Source of the DNA: Ignelater luminosus
Taxonomy: Eukaryota; Arthropoda; Insecta; Coleoptera; Elateridae
NCBI GenBank assembly: GCA_011009095.1
Contig: VTPC01089974.1
Location: 354,912 to 418,911, forward strand
Length of the DNA: 64,000 nucleotides
Reading direction: 5' to 3'
Shown here: positions 1 to 11,622 of the stretch, one piece after another
How positions within the stretch are numbered: position 1 is the stretch's first letter
Layout of the letters: every line of letters begins with the position of its first letter
Position numbers and translations under genes: made by a program
The notes under the pieces: model-generated
Told to the model about the DNA's origin: nothing
What the model saw: the letters and a program-made list of their open reading frames with translations, nothing else
Database searches by the model: none

Positions 1-438
1 AAAAACAAATTCTCAAATTGCATTCAAGCGACTTTAATTTAGCAATTTGTTTTACCAAGTGATAGAATCATCAATTCTTCAACAATCCATTCCACTATTT
101 CTAAAAACCATAATTCTGCAAGAGCCTATTTGTCTAATAATCGTAATTTCTAATAATTCTTTTAAGATTTTATAATTTTTTTAAGGAATATGTACTGTAT
201 GTAAATGCTTCATTTGTAGTGCAATCTTATTTACAGAGAAGAACACATCATCTGTGCCAATTGCTTGAATCCTACAACTTGATACAAAGCATGCAAGCTG
301 CATATTTCTTACTATGATCTGAAATATATCTTAATTTTATTGTGATGCTACTAGTGATATGATTTATGTATTTGTAATATATGTAAATATGCTAGTAATA
401 AACAAAAAATGTATTACTACAATGTTTATTCTATTTGT
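1..438. other. AT-rich non-coding stretch
   Basis: No open frame or family is recognised. A possible poly(A) signal AATAAA lies at 397-402 on the plus strand, so this could be the 3' end of a gene to the left, but nothing else supports that. Confidence 0.3.
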
Positions 439-765
439 TAGACCTGTTTGACCCTATGAAAAATTCTCTGATAAATTTCATAGAAATTATTTTTTAAAAA
501 TTTTTGATCGTTGCAAATGGAGTTTAATAGATATTTTTGTAGAAATTTCGTTGAGCAAAAAATTTTTAGAACATGTTCTAAAATGTAGAAATTTTGTGCT
601 AGAAACTGCGCACGCAACTCATGCGCACATCGAAATCAGCTGAAGCAGGGTGGACAAAAGGTTGCATACAGAGCAGGCTGCAACAATATACCAAAAATTT
701 TGTTCAGAAATTTGGCAAAACTTTCTAAATTTTTATAAAATTTTTCATAGTGTCATGCAGGTCTG
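439..765. repeat. Short inverted-repeat element (MITE-like)
   Basis: The two ends are inverted copies. The left end reads TAGACCTG, then a gap, then CTATGAAAAATT. The right end, read from the other strand, gives CAGACCTG and CTATGAAAAATT. The interior is AT-rich with no coding frame. No clear target-site duplication was found, so the superfamily is open. Confidence 0.5.
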
Positions 766-887
766 AGGAAGTTTTTCATATTTTTCATAAATTGCTTTAT
801 AATTATTCCTAATTATTCCTTTACTCCTGGCACATGCAGAGTCAAATTCAAATAGAAAAAATCCAATCACCCATTAAGTGGCAGTTA

Positions 888-1786
888 TACGAGGGTCGTT
901 TGAAAAGTTCGTGCAAAAATAAAAACTACTTAATTGTTTGGGGTAAACCTTTTTTATTTTTCAACATAGTCTCCTTTTAGGCTTATACACTTCGTCCAAC
1001 GCTGCTCTAGTTTGTTGATCCCTTCTGAATAATAGGATTTGTCCAAGTCTGAAAAATAGCCATTCGTTTCTGCAATCACCTCCTCGTTTGGATAAAATCT
1101 TTTTCTCGCCAGATATTTCTTCAAATTGGGGAACAAATAGTAGTCCGAGGGAGTCAAGCCTGGAGAATAGGGGGGATGTGAAACGAGTTGGAACCCTATT
1201 TCCATTAATTTTGCGACCACAACTGCTGAGGCGTGAGCTGGTGCGTTGTCGTGATGGAAAAGGACTTTTTTGTGGGCCAATCTTGGGCGTTTTTCTTGCA
1301 GCTCGGTTTTTAAACGGTCCAATAACGATGAATAATATGCACCTGTAATAGTTTTACCCTTTTCCAGATAGTCGATGAGGATTTTATCAATGATTTCTGG
1401 AGTAGTAACCTCAACAGGGCGTCCAGAACGTTCAGCGTCACTTGTGCCCATATGGCCACTCCGAAAATTTTGAAACCACTTATAAACTGTTCTAATCGAA
1501 GGTGCAGAGTCACCATAATGTTTATCAAGCTTCTCTTTAGTCTCCGGAGGCGTTTTGCCTTTCATAAAGTAATGTTTAATCAACACACGAAATTCTTTTT
1601 CGTCCATTTTTTGAAAATCACTCGACTTCCTCGATTCAAACGAATGCCAAACACAAAGAAATAGACCGATCTGGCTGAAACTTGGTGTGTGTTCTTCCAA
1701 GAGATGCTACTAACTAAAATAACCTCGATATGCGCCAGTAGTGCCATCTCTCTGACTTTGCACGGACTTTTCAAACGACCCTCGTA
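888..1786 (-). mobile_element. Internally deleted cecropia-type mariner element
   Basis: Terminal inverted repeats of about 27 bp beginning TACGAGGGTCGTTTGAAAAG lie at 888 and, inverted, ending at 1786, one base differing in the first part. They enclose a minus-strand mariner transposase relic (954-1607). At about 0.9 kb the element is shorter than the usual 1.3 kb because the middle of the transposase is gone. Confidence 0.85.
954..1607 (-). pseudogene. mariner transposase with central in-frame deletion
   Basis: The start is the ATG at 1607, beginning MDEKEFRVLIKHYF, which matches the N-terminus of cecropia-subfamily mariner transposases and is preferred over the longer upstream frame. The N-terminal helix-turn-helix region (YKWFQNFRSG, AERSGRP) is present. 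Residues then jump from PEIIDKI to IDYLEKGKTI, skipping roughly 130 residues that normally hold the second DNA-binding half and the first catalytic Asp (TMDETW in relatives). The second catalytic motif HHDNAPAH and third SPGLTPSDYYLF remain. The frame stays open across the junction, so the deletion was a multiple of three. It is a dead transposase by the loss of one catalytic residue. Confidence 0.88.
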
Positions 1787-2078
1787 CATCAAGAAAAAAT
1801 ATATTTTTTTAAATCTCCCCTTCATTTTCTAGAAAAACACACCTTTTGAAATGGCAAAAGATTGTTTGAGAGTTTCTGGAATACAAAATGTATCTGGTAT
1901 CTGTTCAAAACAAAATAAGAAAAAAAAAGGCAATAAAACGTGTATGCCGTTTTCTGAGTTACATTGAGAGTTTTGTTGACGTCAACTTGCGTTTGCCATT
2001 CACCTGTATAAACATAAAAAGGGCCATTACAATGTTGAGAATTCAAAAAAGTTCGCTGTAGTTTTTTAGTTCTAAAGG
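1787..2078. other. AT-rich spacer
   Basis: No gene or element end was recognised between the mariner and the hAT MITE. Confidence 0.4.
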
Positions 2079-2239
2079 CAGTGCTGTGATGTATCTAGGT
2101 ACATCTAGATACTTTTAAAGTAACTAGATACTTAGATACTTTTAAGATTTTGTAGCTGTATCAGGATCTAGATACATTTTTCAGAATGGATCTGTATCTG
2201 TATCTAGATACTGTAAAACATGTATCTGTCACAACACTG
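2079..2239. mobile_element. 161-bp hAT-type MITE with 8-bp target duplication
   Basis: The ends are CAGTGCTGTG on the left and, read inverted, CAGTGTTGTG on the right, typical of hAT termini. The element is flanked by a perfect 8-bp direct repeat TCTAAAGG (2071-2078 and 2240-2247), the target size made by hAT transposases. The interior is built of repeated palindromic TATCTAGATAC-like words in both orientations. It has no coding capacity. Confidence 0.9.
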
Positions 2240-3476
2240 TCTAAAGGTCTTCCCTGCTCTGTGTGTGCTTTTTTTCTTATCATTTCTTCTTTATTTATCT
2301 GGTGTTAAAACCTTTGTTCATTAATTATTGGCTTTTTAGTGCACCATGGTTTGAGTGTGTGTATGTGTGTGTAATTTGTGCATAATTGAGGAAAGTCAAA
2401 TGAAAGTGATACTAAGATGACAACAACAAAAATGCACAATTTTTATAATTTATTGTTGTTTTGTTGTAACGATGATTTACGCCCTACGCGAATTAGAATT
2501 TTGTAATTAACTGGATAAATAGACAACACAAAACGACGAAGACCATCATACTATTTAAGAGGATCAAACAATGTTTATGTGTTGACGCCTTTATGGCTTT
2601 TTTTTAAAGATCTTTCAATTGGACGATTCTCTTTTGCTACCGCGGCAAAGGTAATTGCTGATCTTTGCTTTAAATTAACAATAATTAATTATCCAGCTGT
2701 CTTCAATGCAAATGTGTGAAATTAGAATAGTTCTAAGTATACTCAAAAACATTCAATTGGAATTCCTGTAACTTAAAACGACGCACTGTGGTCTGAGATT
2801 CATTGTTAGGCAGCAAAAAGTCAAGATATTTAAAAGTATGTTTTTACTGTTTATTTACTTTCTTAACCCTTGTTAGAACAGTGGAACAGCGTTTATGTTA
2901 TTTTTAAATTAGTTAATTCAATACTGTCGAGAGATGAAGTCGAAAATTTTGTAAGGTGCGTTGAAACAAGGATCTGTTTGAGACACTGATTTATTAGTAT
3001 GATTATTGTAGAAGTTTTCTTGGCTCAAGAAAATGGACACATCTAGGTATAAATAAACATATACATACTTATTGAACTGATTATATTCAATTTATCTAAT
3101 GTGGCAGTGGTAAATTCACATTTTCGTAACTGTTTTCAATTCTTGGGACTAGAACTTTTTAGTTACAACTAGTTACAAAATGAACTAAATAATGTCTTAA
3201 AATATAAGTAAAAAGCTATCATTTCACAAAGTTTCATTGTCCGCCTCTGTCCGCTTCAAAAGATATGATCAAATAAAAATTGATGTCTAACAGGGAACAC
3301 CATACCAGAAAATCTCTAAAAAATACAAATACAGATTTATTTTATTTCTTCTTATTACTTCTGGTAACCTCTGATCCATACATAATGACTTTGTGGAAAA
3401 TGTCAATTAAAACAACTGCCACATTTTGTGACGCAGTCAAATCTTTATTAATAATGGAAGATGAAAATGACGCTTA

Positions 3477-4775
3477 AGGACTGTATCGTTAATTATGGGT
3501 ACAACTTCACACCACCCTAAATGGTAGGCTGTGACTTTTTCAATCAATTGTCAGATTGACATTTGTTACTTGGTGTATAGATCTTAAAGTTTGATAGTTA
3601 AATTTAAGTGTTTGTTAGTAAATTAAAAAATGAAAGGTTTATCAGCGGAGAAGCGAAGCTTAATTGTGTCCAGATACTGCAATGAAAAAGGTATGACAAT
3701 GAGAAAGTTAGCGAAAGAAGAAGGTGTTAGTGTCCATGCAGTCCAAAATGCAATTAACAGGTTAGGCAAACATTTTACTTTGAATGATTTACCTGGACGC
3801 GGAAGGAAACCAGGTGCATCAAGTCCATATTTGGACAAGAAGATATGTAAAAAATTTACGACTAATAAGGAACTGTCTGTCCGTGATTGTGCAAAAAAAA
3901 TGTGGAACTTCGATCGGCATGGTTCAACAAACTAAGAAAAGAAATGGTTTTAAGACTTATAAAAAACAAAAACAACCAAAGCGTAGTTCAGTTCAAGCAT
4001 CTTCTGTGAAAAGTCGAGCTCGAAAGTTATACGAACAAGTTCTGTGCAAAAAAATCAATGCATTATCATGGACGATGAAACGTACGTCAAACTCGATTAC
4101 AAAACTCTACCGGGAGCTCAGTATTATACTGTAAAACAAGGAACGGAAGTAAGTAATGCAGATAAATCTATTTTTTGTGAAAAATTTGGAAAGAAGATAT
4201 TGGTCTCGCAAGCAATTTGTCAATGTGGCATGAAATCGACCCCGTTTTTCACTCAACAAACTTTAAATGCGAAAATATACCGCAAGGAGTGTCTCCAAAA
4301 AAGATTGCTGCCACTAATTCGAAAGCACGAGATTCAAGTATTATTTTGGCTTGATTTAGCTTCATGCCACTACGCTACTCCAGTTCTAGAATGGTACCTC
4401 CAACACAACGTTCCATTTGTCGATAAGACTATGAATCCCCCAAACTGCCCAGAAATCAGACCTATTGAAAGATTTTGGGCGCTAATGAAAAGAAATCTGC
4501 AGAAGACCGTTTGACCCGCAGAAAATGTTGAACAATTCAAAAGAGACTGGAATCGAGTAGCCAAAGCTGTAGGAATATCTGTCGTCCAGAACCTCATGCA
4601 GCATATAAAAAGCAAAGTTCGAGAATGGGGAAACCCTTATAATTTTTTGTTAATGTAAAAATAAACGAAATAAAAATATATCACACATTCAAAATCTGTA
4701 GTCCATTTTTCAAAATATAGTGACATCAAATTTACAGGGCGCTTATTCTGTACCCATAATTAATGATACAGTCCT
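3477..4775 (+). mobile_element. DD37E-type Tc1/mariner element, nearly intact
   Basis: Inverted repeats of about 28 bp start AAGGACTGTATC and continue into TTAATTATGGGTAC. They are flanked by TA (3475-3476 and 4776-4777), the usual Tc1/mariner target. The 1.3-kb element carries one plus-strand transposase (3630-4658) and sits wholly inside the Transib-like element, so it is the younger of the two. Confidence 0.9.
3630..4658 (+). pseudogene. DD37E transposase with two homopolymer frameshifts and one stop
   Basis: The N-terminus (MKGLSAEKRSLIVSRYC) and a GRGRKPG linker match the paired-like DNA-binding region of this family. The catalytic triad is IIMDDETY, FWLDLASCHY and PIERFW. Exactly 37 residues separate the second Asp from the Glu, as in the DD37E (ITmD37E) family of insects. 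The frame slips at an A8 run (about 3893-3900) and back at an A7 run (about 4047-4053). A TGA at 4512-4514 interrupts the C-terminal tail, which otherwise runs to TAA at 4658. Such A-run slips could be real decay or assembly error; the TGA looks like a C-to-T change in a CGA codon. Confidence 0.88.
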
Positions 4776-4929
4776 TAGATATAAAATGTATATTTTACAT
4801 TTTATTATAAAATATAAATATAATATTGTAAAAAACCTAAAAAACGTTGTTGGATACATTTTTTTAGCGAATCAGGTACAATCTAGACTTTTTGCCGCCT
4901 AAAACACGCTCCCAGACCACAGTGCGACG

Positions 4930-7280
4930 ATTAAATAAATAAAAACAAACTTCAACAAGTTTTAATCTTTATTATGGTATGATGTTATTCTAAGCAATTT
5001 TTCTGAAGACTTATGGGGTGTACATCAACAGCTCTCAGAATGTGGAGACCCATTCTTTTTTTCTAGGCCTTTGTTTAAATTAAAAATGTTATCAATGGGC
5101 ATCTCTAAATAATTAAATTGTTTCTATTTCGATTCGTTTCTCTGCTTCAGAGGTTGACATGGGAATTGTTACCAAAATTTTCAAAGTTTTACAGTTTTGG
5201 TAAAAGTTAAATATAAGTCATCTGGTAAATAATAACTTCTTTTTTTTCCACATTTTGCTCATTTATCAAATTTAAATTGAGAGATTTATTTAATCTTTTA
5301 ATTTATAGTTTTTCATGGCACAAATAACTTGAAGAGGGTTTCTGTAATAAACTTTTTATTTTGTTCATTTTCAGCATCACGTCTCTCAAAAATACCGCGG
5401 ACACGCATCCGACTAGCCGTAAACCACGACTATGTGATGTGTGAGTATTACTCAACTTGTCCATTTGCTTACTGTACTACCATTCTATTTCACAAGCTGC
5501 GTTGATACGGGAATCTTAGATTAGATTAATACTTAATTAATAGCTTGAGTAGAATCAACATATGCTCCTTCGGCAACCTGTCCGTTGTTTATCGTTTGCC
5601 GCCGTTCATTTAAGAATGCACGCAATTTGGTTACTACTAAAGCTAGCTATGTTTTGAATTTAGAAAATCAGTTTCTAATTTTAGCAATAAATTTAAAATT
5701 AAATTTTATTGAATATCAGTCTTAGATTGCATACTTGCTTTGTTTAGGCAGTACATTTTCTCACTTGCTACTTGCGTAAAACTATCACTGATGTGCACAT
5801 TTTGATAGTAGGTAGTAACACACAGAATTAGCCATATTATTATTATTGATATATCATAAATGTCATCAAAACTTATACGTCTCCAAGTTCTAATTTCTAA
5901 CCTTTACTTAAATTTTGAAGCAAAAGCTTAATGTAAGACAGCTAAACAAGTGATTTTGAATCTTTGTTCTCTGCAGTATTTCTTAACTAAAACATAGGTT
6001 CTGTACATACGGTTAACAAATAAAGTAAACAAAGAAGGTTATTCAAATAAAATAAGCTCAGTTTCACTCTGCTATAATCAAAACACATGCATATTTCTTT
6101 AAAATAATTTTATGTACGTTATTCTTATTTTTTGTTTAAAAGAATCATATCCTAGGAATAGAATAATGAACATTATTATAACCAGTCACTTAAGAAAAAA
6201 AACTTGCAATAAATCCAGAAGCCTATGTTCGTGCATAACCTCGTTGACGTTCATACTGTTTGAAATACGAAATAAAGCCCGTATACAGGGTGGCCCAACG
6301 AAAACGGAACAGACTGAATAACTCCCACAAAAATAATGTTAAAAAATTTGTATTGAGGGGGACATTTTTTGACGTCAATTCGAACCCTAAATTTCAACCC
6401 CCTGGAGGGGAGGTAAATAAAAAAAATTCACTTGCCACCCACACTAGGAAAATAAAAAATGAACATGACAGACTTGTCTAGGGTGGATACAAGATCATTC
6501 TATGTTTTAGAGGCAATATGGAGAATTTAAAGGCCTTTCTAATGATGTACCACTTGAACCTCCTTCCTATTAGAAATTTTCGAGGTAATTTCTGAGATAT
6601 CTATGTGTAATACAAATAATTTTTGTTAAAAGTTTTCTGTTGTATCGTACACTTTTGATCATTTTAATGTAGTTAACATAATCATAACCATAACAGTTTG
6701 CATAAAACTGCCACCTTTGACCTGATTACTTGGAAACTAGTTAATCAAAGAATTTAAATATTTACATAAAAATATAATTAATATTGGTCTACATAATTTG
6801 TGAATTTCAGCCAAATGTAACTGTGGGAACTTTTCAGAATTCATCAGCGAGTCTACTGGTAATTTACCGATTTGTTTCGAAAGTACAATGTGATTATTTC
6901 CACCAAGGTTTAGGATTGAGATTTCGATAGATCATTTCCTCTAATCTTTTCTAATTTTACTTTCTAGAACTCATAAGAATTTATTTGTTGTGGGTGAATT
7001 ATAATTTATAGCTATCATTCTTTTCAATCTTCTATAAATAATATTGTAATTATTAGCCCCTTTCATGATGTTTATAAATTTTTATAGGTTATGTTTTCAA
7101 TTTACTTTATTCATAATCATTTTGCGGCTAACTACAATTTAGCCAAGCTTATATTTCGAGACTCTAATGGAACAGCAGTCAATATTGATTTATAGAAAAT
7201 CTTTAATATTAAAAATCATAATCATTATTGAGAACCTAGTTGGTTTAAAATCTACTAAATCATAAAAAGATAAATAAAAA
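4930..7280. other. Non-coding spacer with one possible small exon and a repeat end
   Basis: Mostly AT-rich sequence without a long frame. It holds one exon-like island (5375-5440) and, near 6285, a TATACAGGGTGG-type terminus that resembles ends seen elsewhere in the window. The missing 3' exons of the NUDT18-like gene should lie here or further left, but none was recognised. Confidence 0.4.
5375..5440 (+). other. Candidate small internal exon
   Basis: A GC-rich 66-nt island follows a strong acceptor (pyrimidine tract then TTTTCAG at 5374) and ends at a consensus donor GTGAGT (5441). One frame is open throughout and gives about 21 residues with many Arg (RLSKIPRTRIRLAVNHDYVM). No family is recognised and no partner exon was found, so it may be chance. 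Confidence 0.25.
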
Positions 7281-7296
7281 CTAACAAGATACATAC

Positions 7297-7898
7297 TTAG
7301 CTCTGTCAACTATATGTGTAATATCTTTGGCTCTAAGCGATAACTCATTTAAGTCTGCTATCCATTTAGCTTGTAATGATTCAGAATCTGCTTGCGCTGG
7401 AGTTTTTAGAGTGCCACCAATTACACGTCCTGTTACTACAAAACGCACCCACGAACCACCAGCACACTCGACTAACAGTAGAGTCGTGCATTCAACGATA
7501 AGTCCTGTTTCTTCTTGTACTTCTCTTACGGCTGCCTCACAAATACTCTCGCCTTTTTCCATCCGACCAGCTGGTAAATACCTACAAACAAAAAATAAAA
7601 TGTTGTTCAGATAACTAAGTACAGCATATTGTACATACCATTTTCCTGCACATGACTGTTTCGCTTCCTGCATCATCAATACTTCATTGTTTTCATTCAA
7701 AAGCACTGCAGCTACAATGTATGTAACTGTTTCTCCTAAAACAGGCTTATAATTTGGGCCGACGCCAGGGGAAATTCCTTGAGATTCTAATGCTACGTTT
7801 TGTTCTTCTAATGTAAAATCGCAAATCTCGGCATCATCACCCTCCAAAGGTAAACCTTTTAAGGCCTTTTCTACATAAAGCTCTACTACATCTGGCAT
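7297..7898 (-). CDS. NUDT18: NUDT18-like Nudix hydrolase, 5' two exons
   Basis: Nudix hydrolases of the NUDT18 type are known to break down oxidised nucleoside diphosphates such as 8-oxo-dGDP in the cytosol. Exon 1 is 7639-7898 with ATG at 7898; exon 2 is 7297-7581. A 57-bp GT-AG intron (7582-7638) would otherwise be read in frame as filler between GKW and LPAGRM. A perfect Nudix box spans the join: GRMEKGE, then REVQEETGL, matching G-x5-E-x7-REUxEExGU. Upstream, VTYIVAAVLLNENNEVLMMQEAK is the usual start of the fold. After DRAK the sequence reads into a GTATGT donor at 7296, so the short stop at 7281 is probably intronic and C-terminal exons lie to the left. The family name rests on overall resemblance; the Nudix box itself is certain. 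Confidence 0.82.
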
Positions 7899-8777
7899 TT
7901 TGAGGTTAATTTTTTTTAGGTTAAACGGTATTAAATAATTTATTTTTAAATTTCAGTTTAAATAACACACCCCGTCGTTTTCGGAATTTAGAATTATGAA
8001 GATTCACACAATCACATGTACACCTACTACTAGAAATACAACATTTTTTAATATTTAACTCAAGGCATTATTACGGAATAGTAAAAGAATGCGTGGAATG
8101 ACAACATTCAGGGTTACCATAGCAATTTGACCCGTATATACAATGAACTTTAGGTTGTGATGGTTACAAGAAATTTTCACGCACACCCGTACCGTACTAA
8201 TGTACTAATCGCACATCGCATTCAGGAAAGGAAATAAGTAAAATTCATTCTCAGTTTTGTTAAGTGGGTATTCTTGATTAGTTAAACAAATTGATGAATT
8301 CATTAAATGTTATTTTTTGTTTATTTTCAGCTTTATAGGTCATCAATAAATAAAATTGTTGTAGAATTGTTAAAACATTTATTACATGGACTTTTACATT
8401 TTACTAGAACTTTTTGCATTTTACCCGATTCTGCAGTAATGTATCAGCTATAACTTTATTTGTATAAGCAATAAAGAACTGATGCATTGACAACTGAGAT
8501 GTTCCAATTGCAATCTCTTCTTCCTCGTACTTTTTCCAAAAATTTATTATTATGAAATTATTTCTCACATACAATAAAAATGCTTCATCTAATAGAAATT
8601 GCACTTTCTGATAAAAGTTAAAAATGAGTTCTCTACTATAATAGACAACCCTACTGCATAGGGTGACTTCTTCGCAAAACCCTTGACAAATGAAGTATGA
8701 ATTGATTGGATCTTAAAAATATCGATCTTCAGACACGATCACACACGAAATATGACGTCTCAAACCAAGATAAAACG
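7899..8777. other. NUDT18-like gene upstream region and spacer
   Basis: Presumed promoter and 5' flank of the NUDT18-like gene. A 70-bp block (8318-8388) recurs in inverted orientation at 14766-14840, just outside the right end of the Tc1 composite. No other gene is seen. Confidence 0.4.
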
Positions 8778-10160
8778 TACAGTCATCCACAAAAGTAATG
8801 TCCCAGCTATAGCCAGGTAAGCTGAGGGTCTAGCATGAATCACGAAATACGTTATTGTATGGAAAGAGAGAACCTAGCTGTAGCAGGTAGGGCTATAAAT
8901 CTCTAGTTGACAGAGTGGTCAGATAGAGAAATGCGGTCTTAAAGTTCAGTAAACTTATTTTATGAATAAAGTTGTATTATACGAAAAACGTGGTTAGTAA
9001 AAGGAAAAAATCCACTGCTAATTAATTTACTTTATTCAGTTCTAAAACTAAATTTTAATAAGAATATTTTCTACGTAAATTATAATATAACAGTTAACGT
9101 TAATTTCGAAATTTGCTGTTGTTATTTCTAGCTTAATGCCAAAGAAGTTTTAAATTTTTCATTATGTTTCAAGAGATTAGTAAGGTCTCTTCTCAATATA
9201 ACACTTACAATACACGTGAAAAAAAGGATGCAGGTAACTTGTAATTATAGGATTTATTACAAAACCAAACAACTAAATGAACTGCGGTGGAGTTTAATTT
9301 TAAACCAACAAGAAATAACGATAACAAGGGTTGAGTAGTAATAAAAAATAGCAGGATTAAAAATTTATTTCTCATGAATGGAACAAAATTCAAGAAACTA
9401 ACTTTGAAAATAATGTGTAATTTGTGCATTATTTACTTTATTCAACTACATCGCAATAAGTATTATTTGAGTATTACCATCATGATTAGGATTATACATA
9501 GTTGCTAAAGTGACACTACAATATTTCAATAAAGGGTAGACGTATTTGAAAGGGTTCTGACCTGCTCGGCGTAAATATTACTACCTGCCACCTGTAGTAA
9601 AAATCGTCATTGTATATTGTTCAATGGTGCGTAAAAAGTCAGTCTCAGATTCCATGAAAAAGACTATAAGAAAACTAATCATAATATAATAATGTTAAAA
9701 AAATAATTTTTTTTCGGGTTAATTTTGTCATACTGAAAACGATATTACTAACCACCGAAACATCTATACTATAATAAATAAACTTTTAATTTCAAATTAC
9801 CAATAATTTTTTGATCATAAAAGCTAATAATACTAATTTAGTTAATAAACAAATGAGATGATTATCAAAATTACTAATTATTAAAAACACATTTTTAATT
9901 ATGACTGCGATTTTCGCACCCCACAGATGCACCACTATCTACCAGATAAACCAATAATAAATTTTATATTAAAATTTTGTTCATTTCTATTTTTAACCTA
10001 AATCCAATAAAGGTTACAGTTTTAATAGACAGGTAGAGTGTACTCTTACTTTGAAGTCTTCATGTCAAAAAGAATAAATACCATAATAAACAAATTACAT
10101 AAATATAATAGAGAAATAATAATAATTACATAAAAAAATTGTAAATTTTTACAAAAGATA

Positions 10161-10970
10161 CTAATATTTAGTATGTTGATCCTGATTCTCTATGCAATCT
10201 TGAAGTCGCCGTGGCATGGATCTAACGAGCGATTCGCATAAGTTAGTTCCACGTGACCTTGCAGGCCACTCGATCAATCGAATCTCGGGATGATTTTCAA
10301 ACCATTCACGAACAGCCCTTGCTTTATGAATGGGTGAGTTGTCCTGTACCAAGAGAATTGGCCCATCTGGATAAACTGCTCTTACCGTCGGGAGCAAGAC
10401 ATCTTCCAAAATAGTTATAAACTCCTGCGATGAGAATCTTGGACTAACTTGTACTAATTCTCCTGGTCCATGACAACTCATCCATCCCCAATAACCTGCC
10501 GTAATGCGCCCGCTTCTATTAGTAGTGTGAACGTCACTAGGGTCATATCGTGTATTATTCGGTCTCCACAACACCTTTAATGCATCGTCAGACGAACAGA
10601 AAGTTTTTTCATCAGTGAAAATTACGTTTTGCCAGTCTCTGTTTACATTTTGCAAGCAGAAATTTAGCCTCCTTTGCACCTGAAGAGCCGCCAATAGTGG
10701 TTTTTTAGCTGGCTTTCGACAGTGAATGCCACTTTCATGTAGTTTTCTTCGGATTGTTTCTTTGCTACAATCTAACTGCAAAGCTTCCTGTATACTGGTT
10801 GTAGTTGTAAATGGATTATTTGTAATAGTATTAATAATGGCTTGCCGATCTTCATCGTTTAACACCAGAGGACGTCCAGAACGCGGACGGGTTAGCAATG
10901 GTCGGTCTTCTTCGTTCTCTTCTGTGTAACGCTTAATCCAACGATTAACTTGCCGCTTCTATTGTCGATA
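10161..10970 (-). pseudogene. Tc1-like (DD34E) transposase, main part, lacking the catalytic Glu
   Basis: The frame reads from VNRWIKRYTEENEEDRPLL through GRPLVLNDEDRQAI, the second helix-turn-helix of Tc1 transposases, into the catalytic core. FTDEKTF carries the first Asp and LVQDNSPIHKA the second. Directly after EWPARSR the frame jumps to TNLCESLVRSMPRRLQ, which belongs to the C-terminal tail. The stretch with the catalytic Glu (normally the PDLNPIE block) has been deleted, so the protein cannot be active. The start inside the first helix-turn-helix is missing here and lies 2.3 kb away at 13234-13349. Confidence 0.85.
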
Positions 10971-11569
10971 ATGGAACAGCCATGTAGACATAATTCAATT
11001 AATGATATTGCAGTAAGTATTTAATTGATGTCTGTCGTACAATTACTGTATATGAGTCCAAGAAGTTTTGAAGAACTTATGAAACATATTACTAGAGATA
11101 TAGTTATAGAGATTTTGACATCAGCAGTGTATGACTTGTTCCCTGTTTAGAACGCTAAAAATCTAAAAAAAAAAAAGATTCTTGGAAAACACATTTTTTA
11201 AAGTTTAAATTTAATTAGGTATGCTTCAAAAGAACAATTTTGACGGCAGATTTAAAAGCTGGCATATGTTAAGGTGGATTGCGACCTTGAGTGACATATC
11301 AATGATGACATCTTATTAGTTTATTGTTTTATTTATTAACGTTTTTGCTTTTTTTCTAGAACCGACTGTCAGGGGAGACATATGCTTGCTTCTGGATCTT
11401 TGTTCACAATTTTTATAGATAAATTTCTAGTTTTTGAACACTCTTCATATTTGTCTTTAGTTTAGAATTGTTACTTAACTATTGGAGATTATAGCTTAAG
11501 GTCAGTGCATTATGTTGGCTTTGTTAATACAGGTAAGGACATAGGAGTTGACAGGATTACAAACCCGAA

Positions 11570-11622
11570 GTTGTCACTGTCAGATTTGCCACAAGGCCTT
11601 TGATAAATTTGACAGTGACAAT
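11570..11622. repeat. Short hairpin
   Basis: The words TTGTCACTGTCA and, inverted, TGACAGTGACAA sit about 26 bases apart, with matching AT-rich extensions on both arms. It lies in the segment separating the two parts of the Tc1 transposase and may be the core of a small MITE. Confidence 0.6.

Larger units (their letters stand above)
2784..4924. mobile_element. Non-autonomous Transib-like element, split by a DD37E transposon
   Basis: Inverted ends about 40 bp long begin CACTGTGGTCTG and share TTAGGC and GCAAAAAGTC further in. They are bordered by the 5-bp direct repeat CGACG (2779-2783 and 4925-4929). A 5-bp GC-rich duplication of form CGNCG and a CACWRTG terminus are the known hallmarks of Transib transposons, the relatives of RAG1. 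Without the nested DD37E element the original would be about 840 bp. No Transib transposase was recognised inside, so it is probably non-autonomous. Confidence 0.8.

Noticed and set aside
7582..7638. Uninterrupted single-exon reading of the NUDT18-like gene
   Set aside because: These 57 bases begin GTATGT and end TTTGTAG and would insert foreign residues into the Nudix fold.
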